Shown here one piece after another: positions 22,456-32,890 of a stretch of DNA of 64,000 nucleotides. Numbering within the stretch: the stretch's first letter is position 1; each line of letters opens with the position of its first letter. The notes beneath the pieces were generated by a model. That model was given only the letters and a program-made list of their open reading frames with translations, was not told the DNA's origin and did no database searches. Position numbers and translations under genes: made by a program. Source of the DNA: Dama dama (lineage: Eukaryota; Chordata; Mammalia; Artiodactyla; Cervidae). Location: NCBI RefSeq assembly GCF_033118175.1, contig NC_083714.1, forward strand, positions 12,276,001 to 12,340,000, given 5' to 3'.

Positions 22456-24040
22456 TGCCAGGGTAGCACAGAAGAACTATACAAAAAAGATCTTCATGTC
22501 CCAGATAATCACGATGGTGTGATCACATCCTGGAATGTGAAGTCAAGTGGGCCTTAGGAAGTGTCACTATGAACAAAGCTAGTAGAGGTGATGGAATTCC
22601 AGTTGAGCTATTTCAAATCCTAAAAGATGATGCTGTGAATGTGCTGCACTCAATATGACAGCAAATTTGGAAAACTCAGCAGTGGCCACAGGAAGAGAAA
22701 AGGTCAGTTTCCATCCCAATCCCAAAGAAAGGCAATGCCAAAGAATGATCAAACTACTGCACAATTGCACTCATCTCAGACGCTAGTAAAGTAATGCTCA
22801 AAATTCTCCAAGTTAGGCTTCAGCAATATGTGAGCCATGAACTTCCAGATGTTCAAGCTGGTTTTAGAAAACGCAGAGGAACCACAGATCAAACTGCCAA
22901 CATCTCCTGGATCATCGAAAAAGCAAGAGAGTTCCAGAAAAATATCTACTTCTGCTTTATTGACTATGCCAAAGCCTTTGACTGTGTGGATCACAATAAA
23001 CTGTGGAAAATTCTTAAAGAGATGGGCATACCAGACCACTTGACCTGCCTCTTGAGAAACCTGTATGCAGGTCAGGAAGCAACAGTTAGAACTGGACATG
23101 GAACAACAGACTGGTTCCAAATAGGAAAAGGAGTACGTCAAGGCTGTATATTGTCACCCTGCTTATTTAACTTATATGCAGAGTACATCATGAGAAACGG
23201 TGGGCTGGATGAAGCACAAGCTGGAATCAAGATTTCTGTGAGAAATATCAATAACCTCAGATATGCAGATGACACCATCGTTATGGCAGAAAGTGAAGAA
23301 GAACTAAAGAGCCTCTTGATGAAAGTGAAAGAGGAGAGTGAAAAAGTTGGCTTAAAGCTCAACATTCAGAAAACTAAGATCATGGCATCAGGTCCCATCA
23401 CTTCATGGGAAATAGATGGGGAAACAGTGGAAACTGTGGCTGACTTTATTTTTTTGGGCTCCAAAATCACTGCAGATGGTGATTACAGCCATGAAATTAA
23501 AAGACGCTTATTCCTTGGAAGGAAAGTTATGACCAACCTAGATAGCATATTAAAAAGCGGAGAAATTACTTTATCAACAAAGATCCATCTAGTCAAGGCT
23601 ATGATTTTTCCAGTAGTCAGTGAGAGTTGGACTATAAAGAAAGCTGAGCGCAGAATTGATGCTTTTGAACTGTGGTGTTGGAGAAGACTCCCGAGAGTCC
23701 CTTGGACTGCAAGGAGATCCAACCAGTCCATCCTAAAGGAGATCAGTCCTGGGTGTTCATTGGAAGGACTGATGCTGAAGCTGAAACTCCAATACTTTGC
23801 CCACCTGATGCGAAGAGCTGACTCATTTGAAAAGGCCCTGATGCTGGGAAAGATTGAAGGCAGGAGGAGACGGGGACGACAGAGGATGAGATGGTTAGAT
23901 AGTATCACCGACTCAATAGACATGAGTTTGGGTAAACTCTGGGAGTTGGTGATGGACAGGGAGGCCTGGCGTGCTGTGGTTCATGGGGTCACAAAGAGTC
24001 GGACACGACTGAACAACTGAACTGAACTGCTAGGGTAGCA
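22456..24040 (+). mobile_element. BovB LINE copy 3, 5'-truncated, with target-site duplication
   Basis: About 1.56 kb of sense BovB (22469-24027) between 13-bp direct repeats with one mismatch (tgcYagggtagca, 22456-22468 and 24028-24040). It starts inside the RT and ends with the 'ctgaactgaact' tail. It lacks the endonuclease and the 5' part of RT. Confidence 0.94.
22794..24020 (+). pseudogene. BovB reverse transcriptase fragment, longest open frame in the window (copy 3)
   Basis: A 408-codon frame covers the catalytic palm to the natural C-terminus of BovB RT. Motif A (FIDYAKAFDCVDH) is at residues ~55-67, motif B (GVRQGCILSP) at ~113-122, and catalytic YADD at 157-160 (23262-23273). The RTE C-terminal part (FELWCWRRL) follows. 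Upstream, 22480-22793 is the same RT but is broken by in-frame stops, for example at the 'caatatgacag' segment. With no endonuclease and no N-terminal RT, it cannot mobilise itself. Whether any product is made cannot be judged; the open frame probably reflects recent insertion. Confidence 0.92.
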
Positions 24041-24420
24041 GAGAGTTCTCATATATCCCGTACCCCCAACACCTGATGTCCCCTAACATTCAGATCTTAC
24101 ATAACTATTGTACATTTATCAAAACCAAGAAATTAACATTGGTATGAGTCATTTGCATCTCCATACTTAATGCAGATTTCATCAGTTTTTATCCTAGGCC
24201 CTTTTTCTGTTCTAGGGTCGAAACCAAGGTGCACCACTGCATTTAGTAAAATGCATTATCTTTTTAAATTGTGGTAAAATGCATGACATCTCAACCAATT
24301 TTGTGTTCAGTCCTGTGGCATTAAGTACATTCATATTGCTGTGCCAAAATCACAACCATCCATTTCTAGAACTTTTTCATCTTCCCCCACTGAAGCCAGT
24401 GAAACACAGTTTTTACAACA

Positions 24421-25024
24421 ACAAAGAAAACCTATAGCCCAGAGTGGCTGGCACCAAAGAACACTTACCACCATGCAATTAACAAATAGGTTGTAACAAG
24501 ATCAGGCAAAATGGTTGATTTACATGGAAACCATGGAAATAGCTAAGTATGAGCAGTATGTATAGGAAACATCTAGATTGGGTTAGTGGTAAACCCTCTT
24601 AATAAACAAAAACTTGGGTGATAATAAGCTAAGGAAGCCATTTGGATGAAATTCACAGCCTGAAAATAAACAGACTGCAAAGGATTTTGAGACAAGATAA
24701 TTCTGTGAAACTGATTCACAAGCAAAACATCACCAGGAAGAAAAAGGGGACCACACACCCTCCCCTGTTTTCAGAAGAGAACCTAAAAACCAGTCACTTC
24801 AGTCACATCATTGGCAGTTACCCAACAACACACATGGCACCTGAGTGGTCAGACCCCTGGCAAACAACCCTGGCAGAGCAATTGTCAGAAGACTGCCCAG
24901 TCAAGCACCTGGTATTGGGGATGATCCTATAGTTCATATAGGGCTCGTATAGTTATTGTAGCAATAATCTGACTACATAAGGAAGGAGGAAGAGTCTCTA
25001 GAGTAAAAAAGTATTAGACACCCT
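24421..25024. other. Unclassified non-coding sequence
   Basis: No recognised gene or repeat. A 96-codon frame at 24642-24932 has no known domain. Confidence 0.4.
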
Positions 25025-25195
25025 GAGTCAGAGCTTCTCAAAATGTACCATGCATGTGGATTACCTGGGCATCCTGTTAAAATTCAGGTTCTAGTTCTGG
25101 AGGTCAGGGGTGAGACCCAAGATGCTTGTTTTCTAACGAGCTCCCAGGTGATGCTGAGTTTGCTAATCTGTGGGCTGCAGTTTGAGTAGCGAGGC
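25025..25195 (+). repeat. MER5A-type hAT DNA transposon fossil
   Basis: MER5A order is clear: 'agagcttctcaaaatgtacc', 'ggattacctgggcatcctgt', 'gagctcccaggtgatgctga'. It is an ancient non-autonomous element. Confidence 0.8.
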
Positions 25196-25202
25196 TCTAA
25201 AT

Positions 25203-25310
25203 TTGTAGTTCTCAGCTTGGCTGTATCCTGGAATCACCTGGAGAGCTTTACCAACTACTGATGTCTGAGTCTCATTCCCAAAGAGTCTGATCTAATTAAT
25301 TGGTTTAGGG
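25203..25310 (+). repeat. Second MER5-like hAT fossil
   Basis: Starts 'gtagttctcagcttggct' and continues 'ggaatcacctggagagcttt', the beginning of another MER5-like element directly after the first. It is truncated where the MLT1-type LTR begins. Confidence 0.6.
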
Positions 25311-25316
25311 TTTCCA

Positions 25317-25945
25317 GTGGACTGAATTGTGTCCCCCTAAAATATTCTTTAGAAGGGCTGATGCTGAAATTGAAGCTGCAATACTTTGGCCACCTGATGC
25401 AAAAGAGCTGACTCATTGGAAAAGACCCTGATACTGGGAAAGATTGAGGGCACGAGGAGAAGGGGGCAATGGAAGATGAGATGGTTGGATGACATCGTTG
25501 ACTCAATGGACAGGATTTTAAGCAAACTCAGGGAGATAGTGAAGGACAGGGAATTCTGGCGTGTTGCAGCCCATGGGGTTGCAAAGAGTCAGACATGACT
25601 GAGTGACTGAACAAAAATTTATAATGAAGGTTACTGCCCCCCATGACCAAATTGAAGAAAGAGTCTTAAGGAGGTGATTAAGGTTAAATGAGGCCATAAG
25701 GGTGGAGCCCTGATCAGAAAGAACTGGTGCCCTTATCAGAAGAGGAGACACCAGTGTTCTCTTTCCACCACATGAGACACACTGAGAAGGTAGTCATCTG
25801 CAAGCCAGGGTGAGAGCTCTCGCCAAAATTCGACCATGCTGGCACCCTGATCTTGGATTTCCAGCCTCTAGAACTGTAATCAAATAAATTTCTGTTGTCA
25901 AAACCACCCAGTATATTTTGTTATGATAGCCTATGCTAGGCAGGG
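25317..25945 (+). repeat. MLT1-type (ERVL-MaLR) LTR fossil, split by a BovB fragment
   Basis: The LTR begins at 'ggactgaattgtgtccccct' and resumes after the BovB insertion with 'gtgattaaggttaaatgagg', 'ttccaccacatgagacacac', 'gatcttggatttccagcctc' and 'aaataaatttctgttgtc', the order of a mammalian MaLR LTR. Only an LTR is seen, with no internal retroviral genes. It is an ancient solo-LTR-like remnant. Confidence 0.7.
25351..25613 (+). mobile_element. BovB 3'-end fragment inside the MLT1 LTR
   Basis: Sense BovB terminus ('gggctgatgctgaaattgaa' to 'gactgagtgactgaac'). It interrupts the LTR and is therefore younger than it. Confidence 0.88.
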
Positions 25946-26661
25946 TGTGGCTTGGGCACTGGGAGTTTAAAAAGCTCTCTATGTGATTCTAATGTGCAGC
26001 CAAAGCTGGGAGCCTCTGCTTTACATAGTAGTTGAAGTGAATGCAGCGTCAAAGTTGCATCACCCTTGTACCAGTGTGAACACAAAAGCTTCTGCATGTG
26101 TTTGGAGAAACATTAACCTGCATCACTGCTTTATTGCAGGATAGACAGGAGTCTCCTTCCTGCTCAAACAGCTTAGTCCTATCCATCAAAGACTTGAAAA
26201 TTGGGGCAGCTTATGCAACATTTAATGAAATGACAGCTTTTGTATTTTCTCTTTTGGTTATCTTCAGAAAGGCTGTGGACAATGTTATGATCTGTATTTT
26301 CTGTTTGTGAACTTAACTAAGACATACGATCCCCTTGTCTGAGTGGGCATAGGGAAAGCCCTGTGAAGAATGGGCTCTTCAGATGTGTTCATCAACATTT
26401 TTTGCTTCCGTCACGGGAAAATGAAAGACGAGCTATCAAACTCTCTTCTCTGATTACACAAACAAGGCTCCATTGCTGCAATGTGTTATGCAGTGTTCGC
26501 TTTTAAGCAACCATCTCAGAGTTATCAACATTGAGTTTGGTCAGCAAAGATTTAATTCAAAAGAATTTTACAGCAAAATTAAATGGTTGAGAGGCTCAAA
26601 ATCTCTCAGTGGTCATCTCTCTGTGCATCATTGGCCACTGATCATAAAAACATGCAACTGG
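25946..26661. other. Unclassified sequence, no repeats seen
   Basis: A repeat-poor stretch of about 700 bp with scattered CpGs near 26405-26500. No coding frame is recognised. It could include conserved regulatory sequence, but the sequence alone does not show this. Confidence 0.35.
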
Positions 26662-26815
26662 AGATTTCCCTCATGGCCCAGTGGCTAAGACTCCTCCCTT
26701 CCAATGCAGGGGGCCCAGGTTCGATCCTTGATCAGGGAACTAGATTCCATATGCCACAACTAAGACCCGGTGCAGCCAAATAAGTAAATACATAAAAATA
26801 AATATTAAAAAGTAC
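26662..26815 (+). mobile_element. tRNA-Glu-derived artiodactyl SINE (CHR-like)
   Basis: The head 'tttccctcatggcccagtgg', box 'gcccaggttcgatccttgat', body 'actagattccatatgccaca' and an A-rich tail ('aaataaatattaaaaa') are visible. Confidence 0.82.
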
Positions 26816-27598
26816 ATGTGAGTTCAGTTGCTTGGGCTCTGCTTCTCTTTGAGCCTCCCAGTAATGCCACAATTCCCAAGTGCCAGACCCAGGGTACCTG
26901 GAAACACATACCTAAGTGCCTGACTTACTGAATGGCACAGCTGTTGATCAACTGATCTACAGGGCAGTCCCTAAATGTGTAACTTTCACTGGATTGTTCT
27001 GAGGGTTTAATGAGAATCTTGTACTTGTGGGGAAGTGCTTTGAAGAAGGATTCAGTACTAGGTGACTATGATCAGACCATAGTGATTAGTTCACATAAAT
27101 GTGTTTGCTGAAGTGCTTGGGATGAGTAAACTGCAGGCTGGTTCAACTCCACTAACCAACACTCCTTTCCAACACGCAGATCATCAAGAAATAATAATGA
27201 AAGTTCCTAATGGCTTCCCTGAGTTCACTCTTTTTTGCTTGTTCACTCCAAGCACCCATCCAAAAAAGAGCCAGCTCAGATGGCCATGGAGTTGGGTTTT
27301 GACCCACAGCAAAGAGACATCTGTTTTCTGTTTAGACATCATTTTGGGTGTCCCTTTGGGCACATTAGCAGAGTTAAAGAAAAAGACATTCCTGGTGACC
27401 ATCACATGCTGCAAAATACAAGACCCTCACAAAATTTCTCCCAACCTACTTGGAAGTAGGGTTTTCTTTTTTAAATGATCAGAGAGAAGCTTGCAGGGGG
27501 TAAAATCACTCCATCAGGTACACGTGACAAGACAATAAAGAAACTCACAAACTTTCCCAACTAGCTTCAAAGATTATTTTCAGGGTGTGCCCGCACAT
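26816..27598. other. Unclassified non-coding sequence
   Basis: No recognised repeat. A 125-codon frame at 27101-27478 has no known motif. Confidence 0.4.
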
Positions 27599-27629
27599 GT
27601 GTGTGTGTGTGTGTGTATGTGTGTGTGTG
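27599..27629. repeat. (GT)n microsatellite
   Basis: An interrupted GT dinucleotide run with one 'gtat' break. Confidence 0.95.
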
Positions 27630-28381
27630 CCCAGGTACATACATGAACAGGTCAGTCCAATAACACTCCAAAAGCCTTGGTCCAAGAAACCTTTGGCAGT
27701 ATGCATTTTGCTCTTCCCTACCTGCAGACTCTTTCAACAGAAGGCTCACTGCTGTGAGATGTTTCCTTGCCATTAATTAGCTTAATTAAATGGTGTACTG
27801 AGCAAAGGGAACATCCTGTTATTGTAAGCATTCACAGGAGCCCCACAGAAGGAACTCCAGGCCCAGTGGATGAGAATGAAAAGCTGTAAATGCCAGAACC
27901 TTCTCCCACCCAACCCCGAAAAGCTGTGGCTTACTGGCCATTGTCTTCTGCATTTAGCAAAGCAAAACGCTCCAAACTGCTGAGCTCAGGGTGAAAGTTA
28001 CCATCTGCCCTAGTCAAACAGAGAGGACAGAGGGCTGTCTATTAAATTAGCTTTTGTGGTCATCTGCACATAAGCCATCTCAAAAGAGGGCACCGGCTAT
28101 ACATTTCAATATGTAGATGGTATTAGTGAGCAAGCCTTGCACCCACATTGTCAGACCACTCAAGATGGCTGTTCTGTTGCTCTCTCTACATCCCCTGCTC
28201 GACCACACCCACACCCTACTCACAGGAACATGCTTGCCCCCTGACCGGCTAGTGATTGTTCTAATTCTTAGGCTCAAAAGGCTCCACCTGCTATTTTATT
28301 AAAGGGAAACATAATAACCTTGTGATGGTTGTTAACCTGGGGCTGTGCCCTGGCTGCTGATTTCCCTGGTAACTGATGAGC
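27630..28381. other. Repeat-free stretch
   Basis: About 750 bp with no recognised repeat. It includes paired TTAATTA motifs around 27772-27791. No exon-like structure is supported. Confidence 0.35.
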
Positions 28382-28602
28382 CAACCTGATATACATGCAC
28401 TCATGCTCAGTTGTGTCTGACTCTGTAGCCCACCAGGGTCCTCTGTCCATGGAATTTTCCAGGCAAGAATACTGGAGTGGGTTGCTATTTCCTACTCCAG
28501 GGGATCTTCCTGACCCAGGGATCACACTCATGTCTCTTGTGTCTCCTGCATTGGCAGGCAGATTCTTTACCACCGCGCCACCTGGGAAGCCAATCTGACA
28601 TA
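28382..28602 (-). mobile_element. Bov-tA SINE with probable target-site duplication
   Basis: Antisense Bov-tA body and tRNA head ('gattctttaccaccgcgcca'). The flanks caacctgatata (28382-28393) and caatctgacata (28591-28602) match at 10 of 12 positions. Confidence 0.88.
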
Positions 28603-29274
28603 ACTCCCCCTATAAACGGTAGCTGACTTCTCCCCCAGGAGCGAAGATGGTTACCATGTCTTGCTTGCTATCCACAGTGGGTGTGTCACTCCAGGCCCTT
28701 TTGCTGAGGACGTGTAAGGTCCCTTACCCAACAAACCATTGACATCTCTGTTGCTGTCTCCAGGCTCTTTCTTTGGTCTTGAGGCTGAATAACTATAAGG
28801 CTTACAGGCCTGTGGGGTGCAGCCCAACACACTCTGTCCTCAAAAGGCAGATTTTAGCAGAGGGTACCTTGACTCCTGTCACCTGGACCCAGCACTGGTC
28901 CCAGTAACCTGAAGAGGGAATTCAAACTCCACAGACTAGTAAAGTTCTGGGCTGCAACTCAAATGTATTCTACATTTCTCAGCAAGCAAAGGGCTGGCTG
29001 AAGATGTTGGAACTGAGAGGTCAGTGTAATCTTTCAACAGAGACTCAAACCAACATTTTAATGGACTGCATAGAATCAGCCAAGAGATAAACATTGTCAA
29101 ACCCAAGCTGCTGCTATCACTACTCGTTGCTCCTCTGTTTCCATGGTGCTGATCACTTTGGTGCTTCTGAACAACACGGGGAAAGAATTTTCCTCCGTTT
29201 GCTATCTCAAAAGAGGTCTGGGACTGCTAACTGTTTTCATCTCCCTTTTCATTTCTTTCATGTATGATTGAGTC
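28603..29274. other. Unclassified non-coding sequence
   Basis: No recognised gene or repeat. Confidence 0.4.
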
Positions 29275-29465
29275 AGATAGAACTGGGCTGGAATTTCAGC
29301 TGTGTCACTTCCTAGCACCTATTATCTGTGTGATCCCGGGCAGATAACCTCCCAGTGTCTTACTTCTCTTTGAATTGAGGTTAATGATAGAACCTACTTG
29401 TCTGGGTTGGTGCGAGGATTAGATGAGATAATCCATTTGAAACAGTTAAAGTTCTTGGCTGTGAG
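29275..29465 (+). repeat. MIR SINE
   Basis: Forward MIR landmarks: 'gctggaatttcagctgtgtc', 'tgtgtgatcccgggcagata', 'tgaggttaatgatagaacct', 'gcgaggattagatgagataa'. A poly(A) run at 29493-29510 follows a little downstream. Confidence 0.7.
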
Positions 29466-29552
29466 CAGAAGTCAAGTTTGTGTTTACTAAGCAAAAAAAA
29501 AAAAAAAAAAGGAGGGAGGTGATTTACTGGAAAGATGCAAAGAAGGAGATGG

Positions 29553-29745
29553 CGAATTTTCTGTAAAGGGCCAGGTAGTAAATATTTTAGGCTTTATGGG
29601 CTGTATGGTGTTGCAACTCTTCAACCCTGGCACAGAGCAGCCAAAGCAGCAAGTAAATACATGTGCACGGCTGTGTGCCAGTAAATCTTTATTTGAAAAA
29701 AAAAAAAGGTAATGGGCCAGATTTGTAGTTTGACAATCTGTGATA
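29553..29745 (+). repeat. hAT-type MER DNA transposon fossil
   Basis: The hallmark 'tctgtaaagggccaggtagt', 'aaatattttaggctttatgg', then 'aatctttatttgaaa' and 'gggccagatttgtagtttga' belongs to a common mammalian non-autonomous hAT element. I do not commit to the MER number. Confidence 0.7.
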
Positions 29746-30073
29746 TAGAGACTTCTGGGATAGATGGAAGGGTGGACAAGACTTTGGAACCTCAGTAGCA
29801 GGAACAGTCTGATCAAGGTAACATAGCCACAGCCACGGGCCACCATTGTGGTTGAATTCTGTCTCTTCATCTTAGCTTCAGTTGCTCCAGACTGAAAGTT
29901 GCAGGGAAAGCAGCCTATTCACCTGGCATAAGTCTTGTGCCCATCTCCTAGCTACCCAGAACAGGTAAAGAAAGTATCTGGTCTCCTTCGGCTTCAACAG
30001 TAAGGGGTAAAGCCCTACTCTACAACAAGACTCATGCAATGGGGAATTCTTTCCAGCTAGAAATGGCATTTGG
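29746..30073. other. Unclassified non-coding sequence
   Basis: No recognised gene or repeat. Confidence 0.4.
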
Positions 30074-30337
30074 GTGCTGAGTGATTTTTTTTTTTATCTT
30101 TTGCCTAATTTTAACTTTTTACTTTGTATTGGGATATAGCTGATTAACAATGTTTTGATAGTTCCAGGTGAAGAGCCAAAGGGACTCAGCCATACATATA
30201 CATGTATCCATTTCCCCCCTCCCCAAACTCTCCTCCCATCCAGACTGCCACATAACATTGAGCAGAGTTCCATGTGCTATACAGTAGGTCCTTGTTGGTT
30301 ATCCATTTTAAATATGAGTGCTGAGTGATTTTTTTTT
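30074..30337 (-). mobile_element. Artiodactyl L1 3'-end fragment with target-site duplication
   Basis: Antisense L1 3' UTR ('gtattgggatatagctgatt', 'gagttccatgtgctatacag', 'taggtccttgttggttatcc') with T-run tail. The 20-bp motif gtgctgagtga followed by nine T lies at both ends (30074-30093 and 30318-30337). Confidence 0.82.
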
Positions 30338-30655
30338 ATTAGTTGGAGGCTAATTACTTCACATTTCAGTGGGTTTTGTCATACATTGATATGAATCAGC
30401 CATAGATTTACACGTATTCCCCATCCCGATCCCCCCTCCCACCTCCCTCTCCACCCGCTCCCTCTGGGTCTTCCCAGTGCACCAGGCCCAAGCACTTGTC
30501 TCATGCATCCCACCTGGGCTGGTGATCTGTTTCACCATAGATAGTATACATGCTGTTCTTTTGAAACATCCCACCCTCACCTTCTCCCACAGAGTTCAAA
30601 AGTCTGTTCTGTATTTCTATGTCTCTTCCGTTTTGCATATAGGGTTATCGATTTT
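30338..30655 (-). mobile_element. Ruminant L1 (L1_BT-like) 3'-end fragment
   Basis: A second, different antisense L1 3' UTR abuts the first: 'ttagttggaggctaattact', 'catacattgatatgaatcag', 'accttctcccacagagttca', 'gcatatagggttatcg'. It is 5'-truncated. Confidence 0.82.
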
Positions 30656-30889
30656 AAAATGACATATTCACTATGGCCCATAAAGTGTTTGGCACAGTGC
30701 CTTGCATGTTGAAAGCTGTTGGTGGTATTTGCTATGCTTCTGTTGCTGCTGCTTTTATTGTTATCAGAGCACTGGCACAATGTCTGATCCATGGGGGTAC
30801 TCCATATGTGTTAGTCCTTTCCTCTTCTCCTCTCCCTCGTGAACTTTCCCATCACTCACTCCCCAACCCTCACTCATGAGAGGCCACAT

Positions 30890-31090
30890 GGACTAGTGCT
30901 CAGGGGGAGAGATTCTGTAGCCTGCTGGAGTTTGTATCCTTATTGATACCTGCTAGTTGTGTGACTATGGGGCAAGCTGCTTTATTTCAGTTTTCTACTT
31001 ATAAAATGGAATGAAGATAGTGATAACCCTTGCCTCATGGAGGCTGTCATAAAGATTAGCTGAGTCAACGTGTGTAAAGTGCTTAGAAAG
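30890..31090 (+). repeat. MIR SINE
   Basis: Forward MIR order: 'tagttgtgtgactatggggc', 'tcagttttctacttataaaa', 'taaagattagctgagtcaac', 'gtaaagtgcttagaaagtgc'. Confidence 0.7.
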
Positions 31091-31097
31091 TGCTTTG

Positions 31098-31304
31098 TTT
31101 GTGCATGTGCCCAGTCGTGTCTGATCTTTACGACCCCATGGACTATAGACTGCCAGGCTCCTCTGTCCATGGGATTCTCCAGGCCAGAATACTGGAGCGG
31201 GTTGCCATGCCATCCTCCAGGGGATCTTCCCAACCCAGGGATTGAGTCTCTTATATCTCCTGCATTGTGGGCAGATTCTTTACTGTTGAGCCACCAGGGA
31301 TGCC
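31098..31304 (-). mobile_element. Bov-tA SINE
   Basis: Antisense Bov-tA inserted at the 3' end of a MIR. Body 'ccaggctcctctgtccatgg' and head 'actgttgagccaccaggga' are seen. Confidence 0.88.
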
Positions 31305-31741
31305 CTTACCTTTTGCATGATGACCAAATTCAATGACAAGATTAAAGTCTACAGGCTGTTGTTATATACTCAAAAGTCTTCAGTACCTTTCTCCACCCAT
31401 GGAAGGGGTTCTTAAACTGGGGTCTAAGAATGGGCTTCAGAGTGTCCATCACCTGCCCCACCCTTCTTGAAATTAACTGTAGAAAAAGCTTAAGCATCTG
31501 TACATGGATTTCTGAGGAAAGAAGATATGTAGATTTCATCTGAGTCTTAAAGGGCTCTGTGGTCCCAAAATGTTTAACTGATGCTCTAAGGCAGTGGTAT
31601 CCAGAGTGGAGGCACTGGCACCCCAGGGGGAACACAAGATGATTCTTTGGGGTATGAAAAGGAAATATTAGAACTTTTAAAATTCTATTACATCATCCTG
31701 TATAATTTTCTTTATGCTTTATAAAGAATTAGTGCATTCAT
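31305..31741. other. Unclassified non-coding sequence
   Basis: No gene. A piece around 31592-31680 ('cagtggtatccagagtgg') may be an old hAT remnant. Confidence 0.35.
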
Positions 31742-31955
31742 GTGGGGCTTCCCAGCTGGCTCAGTCGTGGCTCTCCTGCTAATGCAGGAGATGTGGGTTC
31801 AATCTCTGGGTCAGGAAGATCCCCTGGAGAAGGAAATGACAACCCACTCCAGTATTCTTACCTGAGAATCACCATGGGCAGAGGAGCCTGGCGGGCTACA
31901 GTCCATGGGGTTGCAAAGAGTTGGACACGACTTAGTGACTAAACAACAAAAGTGC
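31742..31955 (+). mobile_element. Bov-tA SINE
   Basis: Sense Bov-tA, complete head and body, ending 'gacttagtgactaaacaaca'. 'agtgcatt' occurs on both sides and may be part of the target-site duplication. Confidence 0.9.
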
Positions 31956-31991
31956 ATTAGTGTATGTATACACTTTAAAGTAAATATACAT

Positions 31992-32068
31992 ATGACAGAG
32001 GATCCTGGTAGGGTACAGTCCATAGAGTTGCAAAGAGTCGGACACTGCTGAAGTGACTTAGCATGCAC
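31992..32068 (+). mobile_element. Bov-A fragment
   Basis: The terminal part of a Bov-A monomer ('acagaggatcctggtagggt' to 'gctgaagtgacttagcatgc') lies alone 40 bp after the preceding SINE. Confidence 0.75.
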
Positions 32069-32081
32069 ATATATATATACG

Positions 32082-32167
32082 TGCATGCTAAGTCATGCTA
32101 ACCCAATGACTTAGGTAGAACTGGGAGACTGAGAGAATCAACCAGTGCCCCTGCATGCTAAGTCATG
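32082..32167 (+). repeat. Short templated duplicate between 16-bp direct repeats
   Basis: A perfect 16-bp direct repeat (tgcatgctaagtcatg) at 32082-32097 and 32152-32167 brackets a segment that matches 34811-34865 exactly over 55 bp (32100-32154), same orientation. The surroundings of the two copies are unrelated. It reads as a small copied insertion, not a known element. Confidence 0.85.
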
Positions 32168-32236
32168 TATATATATTAATATATATAATATATACATATG
32201 TTATATATAATAATATATATATTATATATATATTAG
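32168..32236. repeat. AT-rich (TA)n-like low-complexity tract
   Basis: An imperfect TA/TATAA array with strong potential to form cruciforms or hairpins. It directly abuts the short duplicate. Confidence 0.95.
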
Positions 32237-32389
32237 GGATATGCTAAGATATTTCTCTGAGAGGAAAGTATGATCAAAAATGTTTTGAAGACATTGCTGT
32301 GAATGATCAAACCAAGATTCCTCTGCTCTTTGCTCTCTGGTCTGAAGCTGTTTTTACTACCCTTATCTCATTCACGAAACCCCTCCACA

Positions 32390-32680
32390 TTTATTGATAA
32401 GCTCATTCCCACCTCTGGACCTTGATTCATGTAATTCTCTTTGCACAGATGGCCCTCTTCCTTCTTCTCTTCATATTAAAATTATATGCCTTTCTTCAAG
32501 GCCCAGGAAAAGTCTCACTTCCATCAAGAAGCCTCTCCTGACTAATCCATCTGTTACATCACTGCAAAACTCTATCTGGAGCACTAACTATGTCACTTAG
32601 TACATGGTTCTTAAATGTATACACTGCAGATTTTATTGACTTATCTCCAACACTCAGAAAGCAAGCCCATTAAAGGAAGA
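32390..32680 (+). repeat. L2 LINE 3' fragment
   Basis: L2-like order: 'cttcttctcttcatattaaa', 'ttcaaggcccaggaaaagtc', 'aagaagcctctcctgactaa', 'gcactaactatgtcactt'. Ancient. Confidence 0.55.
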
Positions 32681-32704
32681 CGATGGAAATGTTTTCCATA
32701 CTGT

Positions 32705-32890
32705 CGCAGTGTCCCCAACCTTTTTGTCACCAGGGACTGGTTTCGTGGAAGACAACTGTTCCACGGACCCAGAGGCAGAGGATGGTTTCAGGATGTTTCA
32801 AGTGTGTTACATTTATTGTACAGTTTATTTCTAGTCTAATGCCATCACTGATCTGACAGGAGATACAGGTTCAGGACCCTTGCTCCATGA
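32705..32890 (+). repeat. hAT (MER1/Charlie-like) DNA transposon fossil
   Basis: 'gtgtccccaacctttttgtc', 'agggactggtttcgtggaag', 'ctgatctgacaggagataca' is the recognisable order of a MER1-type hAT element. Confidence 0.7.

Larger units (their letters stand above)
22400..24420 (-). repeat. Old L1 3' region, split by BovB copy 3
   Basis: The left part (about 22400-22468, 'gagttatagagaagttgcc') and the right part (24041-24420) read as one antisense old-L1 3' UTR when the BovB between them is ignored. Right-hand landmarks are 'catttatcaaaaccaagaaa', 'tttcatcagtttttatccta' and 'tggcattaagtacattcata'. This nesting dates the BovB as younger. Confidence 0.65.

Noticed and set aside
27101..27478. A 125-codon plus-strand frame with overlapping frames on both strands
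   Set aside because: No known domain, and three overlapping frames in the same DNA suggest stop-poor composition rather than coding.
29487..29870. A 127-codon frame on the minus strand
   Set aside because: It runs through a poly(A)/poly(T) run and a hAT fossil, and has no domain or gene-like context.
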